NCBI GenBank assembly: GCA_951812925.1
Contig: OX638369.1
Span: forward strand, 63,998,228 to 64,062,227
DNA length: 64,000 bases
Origin: Calliopum simillimum
Taxonomy: Eukaryota; Arthropoda; Insecta; Diptera; Lauxaniidae
Direction of reading: 5' to 3'
Shown: positions 1 to 9,637 of the stretch, piece after piece
Layout of the letters: each line of letters starts with the position of its first letter
How positions within the stretch are numbered: the stretch's first letter is position 1
Made by a program: the position numbers and the translations under genes
Notes under the pieces: model-generated
Seen by the model: only the letters and a program-made list of their open reading frames with translations
Databases searched by the model: none
Told to the model about the DNA's origin: nothing

Positions 1-335
1 CTCGGTGAAGCCCAAAAATTTTCTCGAAAACCAAATACTTCTTTTCTTTGCCAGGATATTTCGTTTCAGAAAACACTTACCTGGTACATTTTCCCGGAAG
101 GAAAATTATTTTTCTGACCCGATAAAAAAACACTTTTATCGTCCCGAAAGCGTGCGTTTTGAAAAAAAGGTTACTCTGTAGAGACGAACTGGTGAAAATT
201 GCTATTATTATATGCATAAGCTCAGTAGGTCAGCAGGTCCCTACCTTACGAACAGTTGGTAAATCATTCAATTCTTTCTGCTAAAACAGCCAGTGCACGA
301 CATTACCCCCTGCACGACATTACCCCGTTCTACTC
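1..335. mobile_element. right end of a TA-flanked non-coding element, cut by the window edge
   Basis: The phrase TGCACGACATTACCCC occurs twice head to tail at about 293-326, followed by GTTCTACTC and then TA at 336-337. Read from the other strand this is a G-rich terminus carrying two copies of one short motif just inside a TA dinucleotide, the same layout as the elements at 6139-7022 and 13089-13970. The left end would lie before base 1. The rest of 1-285 shows no recognisable gene. Assignment rests on analogy with the complete elements. Confidence 0.35.
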
Positions 336-420
336 TAATATCTAAATTAGTATAGATATCATTAAGTCATTTGGTTAAAATGGGCGTGATCAAATCAAGG
401 ACAAGCCCACCTCCCATATA

Positions 421-1000
421 GGCCAAAATTTTGTCGGGATATAATCAATTTTTTAGAAAATTGTCCGCCATTTTGTTTACAAAAAAGATGATACCGAATT
501 CGTAATCAGCGACCTCAAAAACGCCTTTAGCCACAATTTTGCTGTGATATAATCAATTTTTTAGAAAACTATCCGCCATTTTATTTAAAAAAGATGATAC
601 CGAAATACAATCAGCAACCCAAAACCCCCTTAACCACAATTTTGTCGTGATATAATTAATTTTTAAGAAAATTGTCCACCATTTTGGATCCGCCATTTTT
701 TTTACAAAAAAAGATGATACCGAATTCGAAATCAACGACCTCAAAAAACTCCTAAGCCACAAGGTTGTTGTGATATAGTCAATTTTTAAGAAAATTGTCC
801 GCCATTTTGGATCCGCCATTTTGTTTACAAAAAAAAAAAGATACCAAATTCGAAATCAGCAGCCTCAAAAACCCCCCTAACCACAATTTTGTATTTATAT
901 AATCAATTTTTAAGAAAATTGTCCGCCATTTTGGATCCGCCATTTTGATTTTTAAAAAATCGTGTTTTAGATTTAGAATCAGCGACCCCCAAAACATAGA
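421..1000. repeat. minisatellite-like tandem repeat, about five copies
   Basis: Units containing 'ataatcaatttttaagaaa', 'ttgtccgccatttt' and 'gatgataccgaattcg' begin near 441, 549, 652, 775 and 899, so the spacing is 103-108 bp for the early units and 123-124 bp for the later ones. The longer units carry an extra 'ggatccgccatttt' segment, itself a short internal duplication. Short open frames on the minus strand only mirror the repeat and are not genes. Confidence 0.85.
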
Positions 1001-1695
1001 AATTGATATTTTTTTTTATAAAAAATAACCAGGAAAGAGTTATGACCAGCTAGAATAGCATTCTAGACCACTGTGCGGCATGCACAATTTACAAATTTTG
1101 AATTAGGATATCTCCTGAGTTATAAGTCGTATGAAAACATTTCTATACAAAATTTAATAATAATAAGCTACAATATTGCAACACAATATTTTTCTCTAAA
1201 TGTAACCGTTAAAGAGATATTTTCAAACAACTGATTTTGGACGCCATTTTTCCAATATGGCGGCGCGAGCGAACACGAGGAAGCATAGTTGAAATTCTGA
1301 AAGAGCACACAGATACTTTAACCCTTTCAATACAGATTTTTTTTTAAAGATAGTAGGGGTTTTGCCCCATGCTCGCTTATGGCTCAAATAATGTACCATA
1401 GGATGAGTTTAGTAAAAGGATCACTAGGACAGAAAAATGTCCTGGGACACGGATGTGCCATCAGTAACTGTACGTGCGACACATATATTATTTCATTGAA
1501 AGCAAAACATGAGTAAATTATCACAATGGGTCGTATTAATAAAAACTTACTTTGCTAAAACTCGAAGCAATTACTTCAATTGTTAGCATTTGCTTGTTAT
1601 CTCTAGGGCAAGCATCATCCAACTTTTTTTGAAGATCAATGAAAACCTTTTTGGGGAAAATTGAGTTTAAATTTTCAATTGTAATGCTTTCTACT
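1001..1695. other. non-coding stretch with one copy of the recurrent 'atatctcc' module
   Basis: Around 1105-1245 lies a diverged copy of the module shared by many repeats here ('ggatatctcctgagttat', then 'aaccgttaaagagatatt' and 'caactgatttt'). From about 1320 to 1695 I see nothing beyond AT-rich sequence. Confidence 0.4.
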
Positions 1696-1699
1696 TTTT

Positions 1700-2075
1700 G
1701 TCCATTTCAAGGTACTTATAATTCACACCTTCCAACGAAATTGAATCAAAATATTTTGTATGGTTTTTGAGTTATACCATTTAATGTATTCCACCTGTAT
1801 GGGATGTGCCACGCCCTTTGTTGATATTTCGCCCATTTTTTGCTCAGAAGTACTTCATATGTAGTAGGCTCTCTGTACTAAATTTCAGAAAAATTACTTT
1901 ATGAATTCTGTTATTACAACGTATTAAATTTTTGTAGGCGTTGCCACGCCCATATGCGAGACTATATAGTTTTTTGACATTCTACAACCGCTTTCGAGAT
2001 ATATTGAATTCAATTCACAAAATGTTAAAAAGTGCGCGTGTCACTTAGTTACTCCCGCCCACTTTTAGCTCGTTG
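1700..2075. repeat. very diverged DINE-1-like fragment
   Basis: Contains 'gggatgtgccacgccctttg', 'ttttttgctcagaagt' and a second 'gttgccacgcccata', which resemble the 'ggtgccacgccctcttg' and 'tttttgctcagagctt' segments of the better preserved DINE-1-like copies in this window. No ends can be set. Weak call. Confidence 0.3.
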
Positions 2076-2342
2076 CAAGGTAGTTTCACTAGTTCTCTAG
2101 TTGAGAAATTTCACCAAATTATCTTGTGTCATTTGTGAAATATAACCTGATAAATGAATCAACTTGATAATTTTTTCCAACTACCCATTTTTCTTGTCGC
2201 CATATTGTTTTTTTCAAAAACAGCACTCGGCATTCAAAAGCAGACACTTCAGCAAAAAAAAAAAAAAAATTAGCTATCATATGACCTATGTATTTAGACG
2301 CACCTGATTTCGGGCAGCGGGGTGGCATAGTTGACTTGATAC

Positions 2343-2840
2343 GTCTCATATATTCTTGATTAGCGTCATCTAATCATTAGATTCTAATGGATCGATATAG
2401 CCACGTCCATCTGTCTGGCTGGCTGTGTGTGAAAATACATTTTTTAGGAAAACTGAGCAGGACAATTCAATGAATTTTGGTACACTACCTCCGTCGTCAA
2501 AGTTAGCTCGTGGGATTAAAAATAAGCGAAATCGGTAAACGGCCACGCCTACCGCCTATACAAAAAATATATACAAAACGCAACTTTAGGAGTATTTTTC
2601 TTGATAATGCAACCAAATTACACATAAATACTACGAATTGCAAGCGCAAGCACTGAACAAAAACTGGGCGAATTTGGACAAGAGGGCGTGGCTCCTCCCA
2701 TACAAGCAAAAGTTTTTAAGAAAATCTAACTAAATTTTACTCAGATACTAAAAACTATAAATGCAAGCTCTGAGCAAAAACTGGGTGAACTCAGACAAGA
2801 GGGCGTGGCACCACCCATTTTAAATTTTCACAAAAAATTT
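2343..2840 (+). mobile_element. DINE-1/INE-1-like element, truncated
   Basis: Carries in order 'atattcttgattagcgtcat', 'gatatagccacgtccatctg', a CTGG-rich stretch, 'aactgagcaggacaattcaa', 'cacgcctaccgcctatac' and 'gacaagagggcgtggc' twice. The same ordered blocks occur in the fuller copies at 5346-5850 and 33122-33768. The first part matches the DINE-1/INE-1 family of flies, which is non-autonomous and Helentron-related. Both ends are missing. Confidence 0.6.
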
Positions 2841-2976
2841 ACTTTGAACCCTTTTAGAGCGGTTATAAGGGGATGCTAGGGGGTGATTGAGTGGCTAAAA
2901 TAATTTTTTATGGTCTTATTTAGTTTTCGCGCACCAAAAAATCTAAACATATGCAAAAATTTTCGAATGCTTATAC

Positions 2977-3423
2977 TAGAGCTGGGCACGGGCCTCAAAA
3001 ATTAGGCCCGTCCCGGCACGGACACGAAACAAGCTCTTGAAAAAAAGCCCGGGCCCGCACGAATACTTTTTGTCGAGGACCGAGCCCGACCCGGCCCGAT
3101 TCAACCCTATTATTATATATTCACAATTTAAAAAATCTGTAACTTATTGATGAAGCTAAATCAATGAGTTCATATGAGGAAAAAACAAACATTCTAATCT
3201 ATTAAGATGATTTGTTTGACTGGACTTACTCCATACTCAGCCTCATATTTCTAAAAAATTTTACATATTTTTGTGTAAGAATAAAATTTTTACCAAGTTT
3301 ATCTTTCCAATCTTCCCGTTATTTACGGGCCTCTAAATTTCGGTTTCAAGACCCAAGCCCATTAGCTGAAGAGTAAAGGCTCGCGGGCCACGAAAAAAAA
3401 AACACGGCCCGTGCCCAGCTCTA
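2977..3423. mobile_element. hAT-type MITE, 447 bp
   Basis: Terminal inverted repeats start TAGAGCTGGGCACGGGCC on the left and are mirrored by GGCCCGTGCCCAGCTCTA on the right. TAGAG-type termini are typical of hAT transposons. The 8 bases outside each end are GCTTATAC (left) and GTTCATAC (right), matching at 6 of 8 positions, as expected for an aged 8-bp hAT target duplication. The interior is non-coding. Confidence 0.8.
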
Positions 3424-3734
3424 GTTCATACCAAGTGGAATTTCACTCTTAAGAGGGGCGCTAGGGGGTGTTAGCGAGAAAATGGGCTATCGGAACGACT
3501 TTTTATCGTCATATTCGGTTTCAGCGCCCCAAAATACATGAGGGTAGGGCGGTCTCCTTTCTGGCACATTACTCTTCATTTTTTTGCGTGTCTGCTTAAT
3601 TATCTGGTACTTTGATTTATACAAAGTTTTCTCACACCCTTTAGATTTCAAATTATGTACGTAAATCAAAGTTTATATGAAAAAAATATTTTTTTTTTTT
3701 TTGGTTCAAGGTACACCTTAATAATCTAACTTAC

Positions 3735-3854
3735 TCTTGTTATGATGTTACCATCCCCAATACGAATGATATTTTTCAATGATGTTGCACATTCAACTGG
3801 TACCACCGCAACTGCAGCCCACACCAGGCAGACACCAAATAGCTTTGTCAGCAT
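3735..3854 (-). CDS. first coding exon of an unidentified secreted or membrane protein (partial)
   Basis: The start codon at 3854 opens 40 codons ending exactly at a strong donor (AGA then GTAAGT; the intron begins at 3734). The peptide begins MLTKLF, continues with a hydrophobic core of about 13 residues (GVCLVWAAVAVVP), and has VECA as a likely signal-peptidase site near residue 23. It then reads TSLKNIIRIGDGNIITR up to the splice site. This is a classic cleavable signal peptide, so the mature protein should be secreted or a type I membrane protein. I do not recognise the family, because only 17 mature residues are visible. Downstream exons would lie on the minus strand below 3735 and I find none in the window, implying a long first coding intron. 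The codon-like, non-repetitive composition contrasts with the surrounding transposon debris. The alternative is a chance open frame, but acceptor, signal peptide and phase-0 donor in the right order argue against it. Confidence 0.55.
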
Positions 3855-4067
3855 AGTGCACTGTTGCTGATAGGTGACCAAGGGGTTGGTGACGTACACT
3901 CGCTTTATTTGCTGCTGATGCCGTTGATGTTGTCGTCGAGTACGACATAAGCTCCATGTTACTGCTAATGTTGCTGTCGTCGTTGTTTGTGCTGCTGATG
4001 TTGTTGTTGTTGGCCATGTTGTCAACATGCATTTCATTGTTGATTTGCAGTTGCAGTTCCAGATTCA
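3855..4067 (-). other. 5' untranslated part of the same exon, with splice acceptor
   Basis: Read on the minus strand, a pyrimidine-rich tract (mainly T and C, about 4071-4098) runs into CTAG, giving an acceptor with the exon starting at 4067. The leader holds many CAA, CAG and AAC triplets typical of fly 5' UTRs. Because an acceptor precedes it, at least one further upstream exon should exist at higher coordinates. The leader contains its own ATG-initiated N/S/T-rich frame (4031 downwards) out of register with the signal-peptide frame, which could act as an upstream ORF. Confidence 0.5.
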
Positions 4068-4099
4068 CTAGAAAAGCAAAAGAAGAAAAGAAAAATAAA

Positions 4100-5345
4100 T
4101 TGTTATTTCAATTTTTGTATTATAATTCAGTTTGAGTATAAACAATGTTGTCAACTCTTGCGTAAAAAATGAGCAAAACAAAAAAAAAGTACAAAATAAA
4201 ATGGTGAAAAATTATCTTTACGTGATGTCGGATTTAGCACATACATAAGTAAATGTTGTTAAACAAAAAAATACCCTACACTATATACAATACACCCACC
4301 GAATAGCTACATATACATATGTATATCACTAGATTGCCTTGAATGGACAGTTCCAAGACCACTTGTTCCTGACTTCCAAAGAGTTGCTGTCCATAAACCT
4401 CGTGATGACGCTCCTAGGGGGCGGGGGAGGTTTGTATACCTAACGAAATGTCAAAGCAAATACACACTCGATGTAGGGTATAAAAATGTTTCACTTTGCA
4501 CAGCGCAATCATAAATAGAATGCCATATATTTGTTTTTAAGTATGCTTTGCAAATGGTGTCATGTGCTAATTTGAGTTCATCTGGCTCAGCATTTTATAG
4601 CATTTTATTGAAATTTCTCCTCTAAATACGTGCTGCAATTAACACAACCCGTGAATAATTAGATGCCTTCTCTTCCCCACCTCAATTGCCCATTGGCTTA
4701 ATCCTTAATCGCTACTCACCCACTTGTTTTGTATCAAACCCTTTTTTAACATTTTTATGGCTTTACATTAATACAAAAGGCATGTTGCCAGTAATTTTTA
4801 TGCTTACTCGCTTCAGTGTTTTTCATCGTCGACGTTGGGCCATTGAGCCATTTTATTTGCTACTTCAATTTTTTCTGGTTGACAACACTTTTTACGAGTG
4901 GCGATATTAATCTACTACATGTAGTATGTTCATTTATAATGGAAAAAATGCATCTTTTGCGTAATTTTATATTATGTCTTTTACATTCTGCAGTTTTTTG
5001 TACGGAGAGAAGTTTATATTAGCAACAACAAAACCTCACATAATGAATAAGTTGTCTTTATACTGAGTTTTTCATAAAACTGTGTGACACAACTGTTCCA
5101 ACATTAAAAGTACTCAGTTTTATGTTTTTTGTATTATTTATTCTATTGTTAGTTTCTGGCTCGTCAGGATTTTGAGATACTCCAACGGAGAAGGTCCAAT
5201 ACAAGATTTTTCGTCACTTTTGAAGTTAAATACATATAACCACAAGTGGATTTTTAATCATAGAACTTGATATTCTAGTTGAACGACGTTCAATGAACGT
5301 ACTTTCTCTTCAAAATCCACTTAAAATTATATCGATATTTAGTTT
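4100..5345. other. AT-rich sequence with no recognised feature
   Basis: Largely non-repetitive, probably intron. Short open frames here have no protein-like signature. I see nothing to annotate apart from ordinary AT-rich DNA. Confidence 0.5.
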
Positions 5346-5850
5346 TTATACCCTACACCCAGCGTATATTCACTTTGTCCTTCCGTTTGCAACACAGAGA
5401 AGGAGGCGTGGCAGATATAGAAAAGTATATATATTCTTGTTCAGCGTCACCTCCTGCGTTGATATAGCCATGTCCGTCTGTCTGGCTGGCTGGCTGGCTG
5501 TGTGTTGAAATACACTATTTAGGAAAACTGAGCAAGATAATTCAATGAAATTCGGTACACTGCCTCCGTCGTCAAAGTTAGCTTTGGGGATTGAAAATGA
5601 GAGAAATCGGTCAACGGACACGCCTACCGCCTATACAAAAAATATATTCAATATGCAATTTTAGGAGTTTTCACAACAATGCAACCAAAATACGCATAAA
5701 TACTAAGAATTGTAAGCGCAAGCTCTGAGAAAAAACTGAGCGAATTCGGACAAGAGGGCGTGGTACCTCCTATATGAGCAAAATTTTAAAAATACTGCAG
5801 TGTAGGGTATTTAATGTTTGGCCAGGCCAAATTTCACACCACTACTAGTC
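5346..5850 (+). mobile_element. DINE-1/INE-1-like element, both ends present
   Basis: Opens with 'tttttataccctacaccc', then 'aacacagagaaggaggcgtg', 'tatatattcttgttcagcgt', 'gatatagccatgtccgtctg', a (CTGG)n stretch, 'gacaagagggcgtggtacc', and closes with 'ctgcagtgtagggtattta' and 'ggccaggccaaa' up to ACTAGT. The block order matches DINE-1/INE-1 of Drosophila at the start, while the closing block is shared by the copies at 8946, 24220, 27424 and 49816. Non-coding. Confidence 0.65.
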
Positions 5851-6138
5851 CTCCTTCGAAATATCATTAACTAAAATAACGGAAAAATCGTGTTTTTTCC
5901 ATAAATGACTAAATTATATTTGAGAAACCTTTACTTCCATGCGGATAACTTTGAAAGTAACGACTCAGTTGCGACATACGATAGCTATTTGATGCTGAAT
6001 AAAAACCCGTTATATATCAGTGCTGTAAACCGGTTCGATGAGGTTCGGTTCAGTGGTTCAATCCATTTTTCGAAAACTTGTATAGATGCAAGAATGGGTT
6101 TAAGAAAGATTCTGAACAATTGTTTGGTTCAATTAGTA

Positions 6139-7022
6139 GGGTAAAGGAGGGCAATATGGACCACCCATCTTTCTTTTTTAAATAAAACCCAAAATACATA
6201 AAACAAAACAATTAATTTTATGTCATTCAGTAAAGGAAACAATTTACCTTTATTCTGATTCACTTTTAGATAAATATCTCATCAGGATAAAGAAAAAAAA
6301 TTAAAAAACTGAGAATACTCAAAATGAAGATAAAAAAGTGTAGTGTAATATGGACCATATAGTCCAATTGGTACAGAAGTTGTATGTAAAATTGTCAGTT
6401 CCACATTCGGCACATTTTTCATGACTCCAAGAACGTCAGATTACACATTCAACCCAAAATTCCCCACGTCGATCTTCTGAGTAAAGGGTATTACATTATA
6501 TGCATTTTTTATCATTTTTTTCCTTTGTAGTTAACGAATTACATATAATGACCAACAGACTCGTCATGAAAACTGCAACTAGATTCCCCATCTGAAAAAG
6601 ATGATAAGTACATTTGTTTTTGAGGCTTTTTTCTTTGGTGGTCCATATTACCCACAACACGTGTTGGTGAAATAAATGGTTTTTTATCAAAAACTCTTTC
6701 GGTTACTGAACTTATTTGTGCTAATAAATTATAAATGGTATTCACTGACTTAATATAATCAACCATTTATTTAAAAACGCGATGTCTTTAAAGTGAAATA
6801 ATGAAAAATACTCACTAGAAAAAAATTTATCACTGATCTTTTTTTTAGAAAAATCCACTTTACAGAAACATGCGACTTCACCGAACGCTAAAATCGCCCT
6901 ATTATTAGCTTTAGGTATTAGCGTTAGGTTTGAACATGAATAACGGTAAATCCAATGTATGCAGTGGGAAATAACCGTGTGGTCCATATTACCCACGTAG
7001 TCCATATTTCTCTCCCTTACCC
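6139..7022. mobile_element. TA-flanked non-coding element with internal copies of the terminal phrase
   Basis: Flanked by TA at 6137-6138 and 7023-7024. The left terminus reads GGGTAAAGGAGGGCAATATG and the right, on the other strand, GGGTAAGGGAGAGAAATATG. The phrase 'aatatggacc' or its complement recurs at about 6155, 6350, 6641, 6982 and 7001, so the terminal motif is repeated internally. TA duplication and G-rich termini suggest the Tc1/mariner/pogo superfamily. It is non-autonomous: only a peptide remnant (6539-6640) is recognisable. Confidence 0.7.
6539..6640 (-). pseudogene. C-terminal peptide remnant shared with the locus at 55340-55510
   Basis: Translates on the minus strand to about 30 residues including KKPQKQMYLSS, SDGESSCSFHDES. 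A closely similar peptide, with the same K-rich start, MYLSSSS and CSFHDD acidic tail, is readable at 55340-55510. Two independent copies keeping similar amino acids suggest a decayed coding C terminus, plausibly of the transposase that mobilised this element. The family is not identified. Confidence 0.4.
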
Positions 7023-7089
7023 TAATATTAGAAATTTATAAAAAATTAATTTTTAATAGAACTTTTAGTCAAAGATCGATTTTGATTTT

Positions 7090-7385
7090 CGAAAAAAAGG
7101 TCAAGTTTTATTATTTTTTTCAACAATATATATTATTACAAAAATTTCAAGCACATGCGGACCAAGATCGGATAAAAAATGACAGCTCTATTCTGTATTT
7201 AGTGAATAGACTTACTAAATTACTGTCTTCTTAATTAACAGAACAAAAAGTTCATGTGTTCATTCACTAAATTTTGAATAGAGCTGCAGTTTTTCATGTG
7301 GTCCGCATTGGCTCGGAATTTTAGAAATAAAATATATTGTTGATAAAAATAATAAAACATGACCTTTTTTTCGGACCAGAAAATG
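7090..7385. repeat. inverted repeat related to the core of the 56.0-57.05 kb palindrome
   Basis: 'cggaccaagatcggataaaa' and 'atgacagctctattctgta' on the left are mirrored by 'gaatagagctgcagtttttc' and 'gtggtccgcattggctcgga' on the right, with further arms 'aaaaggtcaagttttatta' and 'aataaaacatgacctttttt'. The central 110 bp closely matches 56425-56535 plus 56650-56690 and serves as the unoccupied version of a site that carries a 107-bp hairpin there. Confidence 0.6.
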
Positions 7386-7562
7386 TTAACTGGATCTGGA
7401 AATCATCGAAATTTTAGTGAAATTTGAACTTTGGTTCACTACAAATTACCAATTTTTTTTTCGATATCAACAAGAGGCGTAATGTTAATAAGGCTATTTA
7501 TTTTGCGTTTCCAACGAGATCATCCCATGAGGAATAGAATAAGTGGTTCTCTTTGCTATACA

Positions 7563-8490
7563 TTAGGCCGGGTCAAATTTTTTGCAGCAAAGGGTATAGC
7601 AACAAAAAAATCTACGAAAGATTCTAAAAAACTTTCCCCAAGAGACCATGGGTCTAAAATCAATATCGAGCCACATAAATTGCGTTGAAGTTTTGATGTA
7701 CTATTTTAAAATACAATACAAAAAAAAAATCAAATACTTTTAATAATTTTATATGAAACAAGAACCTGACAAACGAAAACGTTTGGAAAATACCTTGTAA
7801 TACGCTTATTGAAGCAATCATTTCGTTTGGAAATTAACTTGCAAAATGTTTGGATATTCTTGAATTTAAATTATTTAATAATCGAAACTGGACCTTTCAT
7901 AGCAAGCTTGTGTAAATCATTTGAAGCAAGCTTATTATAAATGCTTTTATACAATATTTTCCAAATTTTTTTAATCAATATTTTTAAATTGTTTTTTTAA
8001 CTTTTCAATTGACATTTTGTTAGTATTTATTAAGTTCATAGAACAACATTTTTCAAACATTTATAATTTAATTAAAAATAAAAAAAATGTGAAAAAAATT
8101 TTGAGTCGACAATCTTATCAACTGCCAATTATGGATCAATTGCCTTGTGTTTTACTTAGCTCTATAAATCATTGAAAAAATAAAATATAAATTTTTTCGA
8201 ATGTTTGGAAAGTGGTTATTGAAACTTTTGGAAATAAACATTTTTCTTATTGTTGGTTTTATCTTTGCAAATCAATTTTAAAAATAATAAAAAAAAAATA
8301 TTTTCCAAACGTTTGAAAATTTGCTATGAAAAAATTTGAAAATTTAATTTTTCTAAGCTTAAGAATTGAAAAGGTTATAAAATTGTTTGTTGGGAATAAA
8401 CAATTTTTTAATTTTTTCTTTTTCTTATTGTATTTTAAAGTACAACATCAAAACTTCAACGCAATTTACAGCAGCTCGATAATACATTTT
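7563..8490. mobile_element. copy of the 31.8-33.1 kb palindromic element, split by another insertion
   Basis: Starts CATTAGGCCGGGTCAAATTT and continues with 'accatgggtctaaaatcaat', 'attgcgttgaagttttga' and 'ttttatatgaaacaag' up to 7764. It resumes at 8395 with 'tttcttattgtattttaaag' and 'aacttcaacgcaatttac', ending near 8490. The order and spacing match 32800-32960 apart from the 630-bp insert at 7765-8394. The right terminus is missing. Confidence 0.65.
7765..8394. mobile_element. non-coding repeat with CCCAACAAAC-type ends (copy 1)
   Basis: The body from 'gaaaacgtttggaaaatacc' to 'aaaggttataaaattgtttg' and TTGGG closely matches 61235-62650 once the insertion in that copy is removed. Termini resemble CCCAACAAAC with an inverted TTTGTTGGG; the left end here has decayed. 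The tRNA-like segment seen in copy 2 survives only as 'gagtcgacaatcttatcaac'. Confidence 0.6.
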
Positions 8491-8945
8491 TTTTTTTATT
8501 TATTATGGTCTACCTAATTAAAATAAAATTGAACCGGTCGATTCGCAAAGAAAAAAAAAATTGAAAATTGTACACAAAGAAAATTACAAAAATAGAGTAA
8601 AATTAGAATTTTGGCATTTTCAATTAATTGGTCATTACACACAAAAAATGGAACACAAAATTATTCAAAAATTCATCGAATTTGAGCCGAGAATAGTATT
8701 CATTGACTATATGAATCATTTTATTGAAACGTTAGAGCTTTTTCATAAAATATAAGAACGAAATTCATAAATTTTTATTTTATTTTTCAAAATAAAAAAA
8801 TTTACGAATCCTATCCTATACAATTTTTTCATTTCATAGCTGGCAGCGCTATTAGATACATTGTCTAATTTGATGCAAAAAGTAAATAAGTTTGAGCTCA
8901 AATAAGGCTTTGAACACCTTTTTGGTGCAAAGAGCGAAGTTGAAC
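8491..8945. other. AT-rich sequence, no supported feature
   Basis: Contains an open frame of about 64 codons (8561-8755) lacking an ATG start. Its composition is protein-like but I recognise no motif and see no splice or promoter context, so it is not called. Confidence 0.4.
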
Positions 8946-9637
8946 TAGTAAGGGTGTAACCTTTGGCCTGGCCAAACGTTAAATACCCTACACTGCAGTG
9001 TTTCGAAAATTTTGCTTACACGCCTCTTGTCCGAGTTCACCCAGATTTTCCTCAGAGTTTACATTTATAGCCCTTAGGGTTTGGGTAAAATTCTGTTGGA
9101 TTATTTAAAAAAACGCTTGCAGTATGGCATTTTGAAACTTTACCTCATATGGGAGGTGCCACGCCCTCTTGTCCGATTTCATCCTGTTTTTGCTGGGAGC
9201 TTGTATTTGCTGTACTTAGTATCTTAGTGAAATTTAGTTGGATTATCTCAAAAAACTCTTTCAGTATAGCATTTTGAAATTTTTACCTGTATGGGAGGTG
9301 TCACGCCCTCTTGTCAGAATTTGCCTAGTTGTTGCCTAGAGCTTGCGCTAACTATTTCTAGTGCTTATGTGTATTTTGGTTGCATTTTCATAAAAATACT
9401 CCTAAAGTTGCATTTTGAATATATTTTTTGTATGGGCGGTAGGCGTGGCCGTTGACCGATTTCGCTCATTTTCAATCCCTCAAGCTATCTTTGACGACGG
9501 AGGGAGAGTATCAAATTTCATTGAATTATCTTGCTCTGTTTTCTCAAAAAATGTATTTCCATGCCCAGACAGCCAGTCAGCCAAACATACGGACATGGCT
9601 ATATCGACTCAGGAGGTGACGCTGATCAAGAATATAC
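8946..9637 (-). mobile_element. DINE-1/INE-1-like element, cut by another repeat
   Basis: Begins on the plus strand with ACTAGTAAGGGTGTAACC and 'ggcctggccaaacg', carries three 'cacgccctcttgtc' blocks, and reaches 'gacatggctatatcgactca' and 'gctgatcaagaatata' before being interrupted at about 9638 by a different repeat (CAGTAAGAAGCAAAACTGTC). The family's remaining 60-70 bp ending in the TATA-rich terminus is lost. Confidence 0.65.

Noticed and set aside
3793..4031. N/S/T-rich frame overlapping the signal-peptide exon in another register.
   Set aside because: Composition follows from the AAC and AGC triplets of the leader. The frame runs through the signal-peptide start and ends out of register; treated as a possible upstream ORF, not a gene.
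5905..6144. 79-codon frame on the plus strand.
   Set aside because: It runs into the terminal repeat of the 6139-7022 element and has no recognisable domain.
8561..8755. Open frame of about 64 codons with protein-like composition on the plus strand.
   Set aside because: It starts without ATG, has no recognisable motif and lies in AT-rich spacer between repeats; no splice or promoter context.
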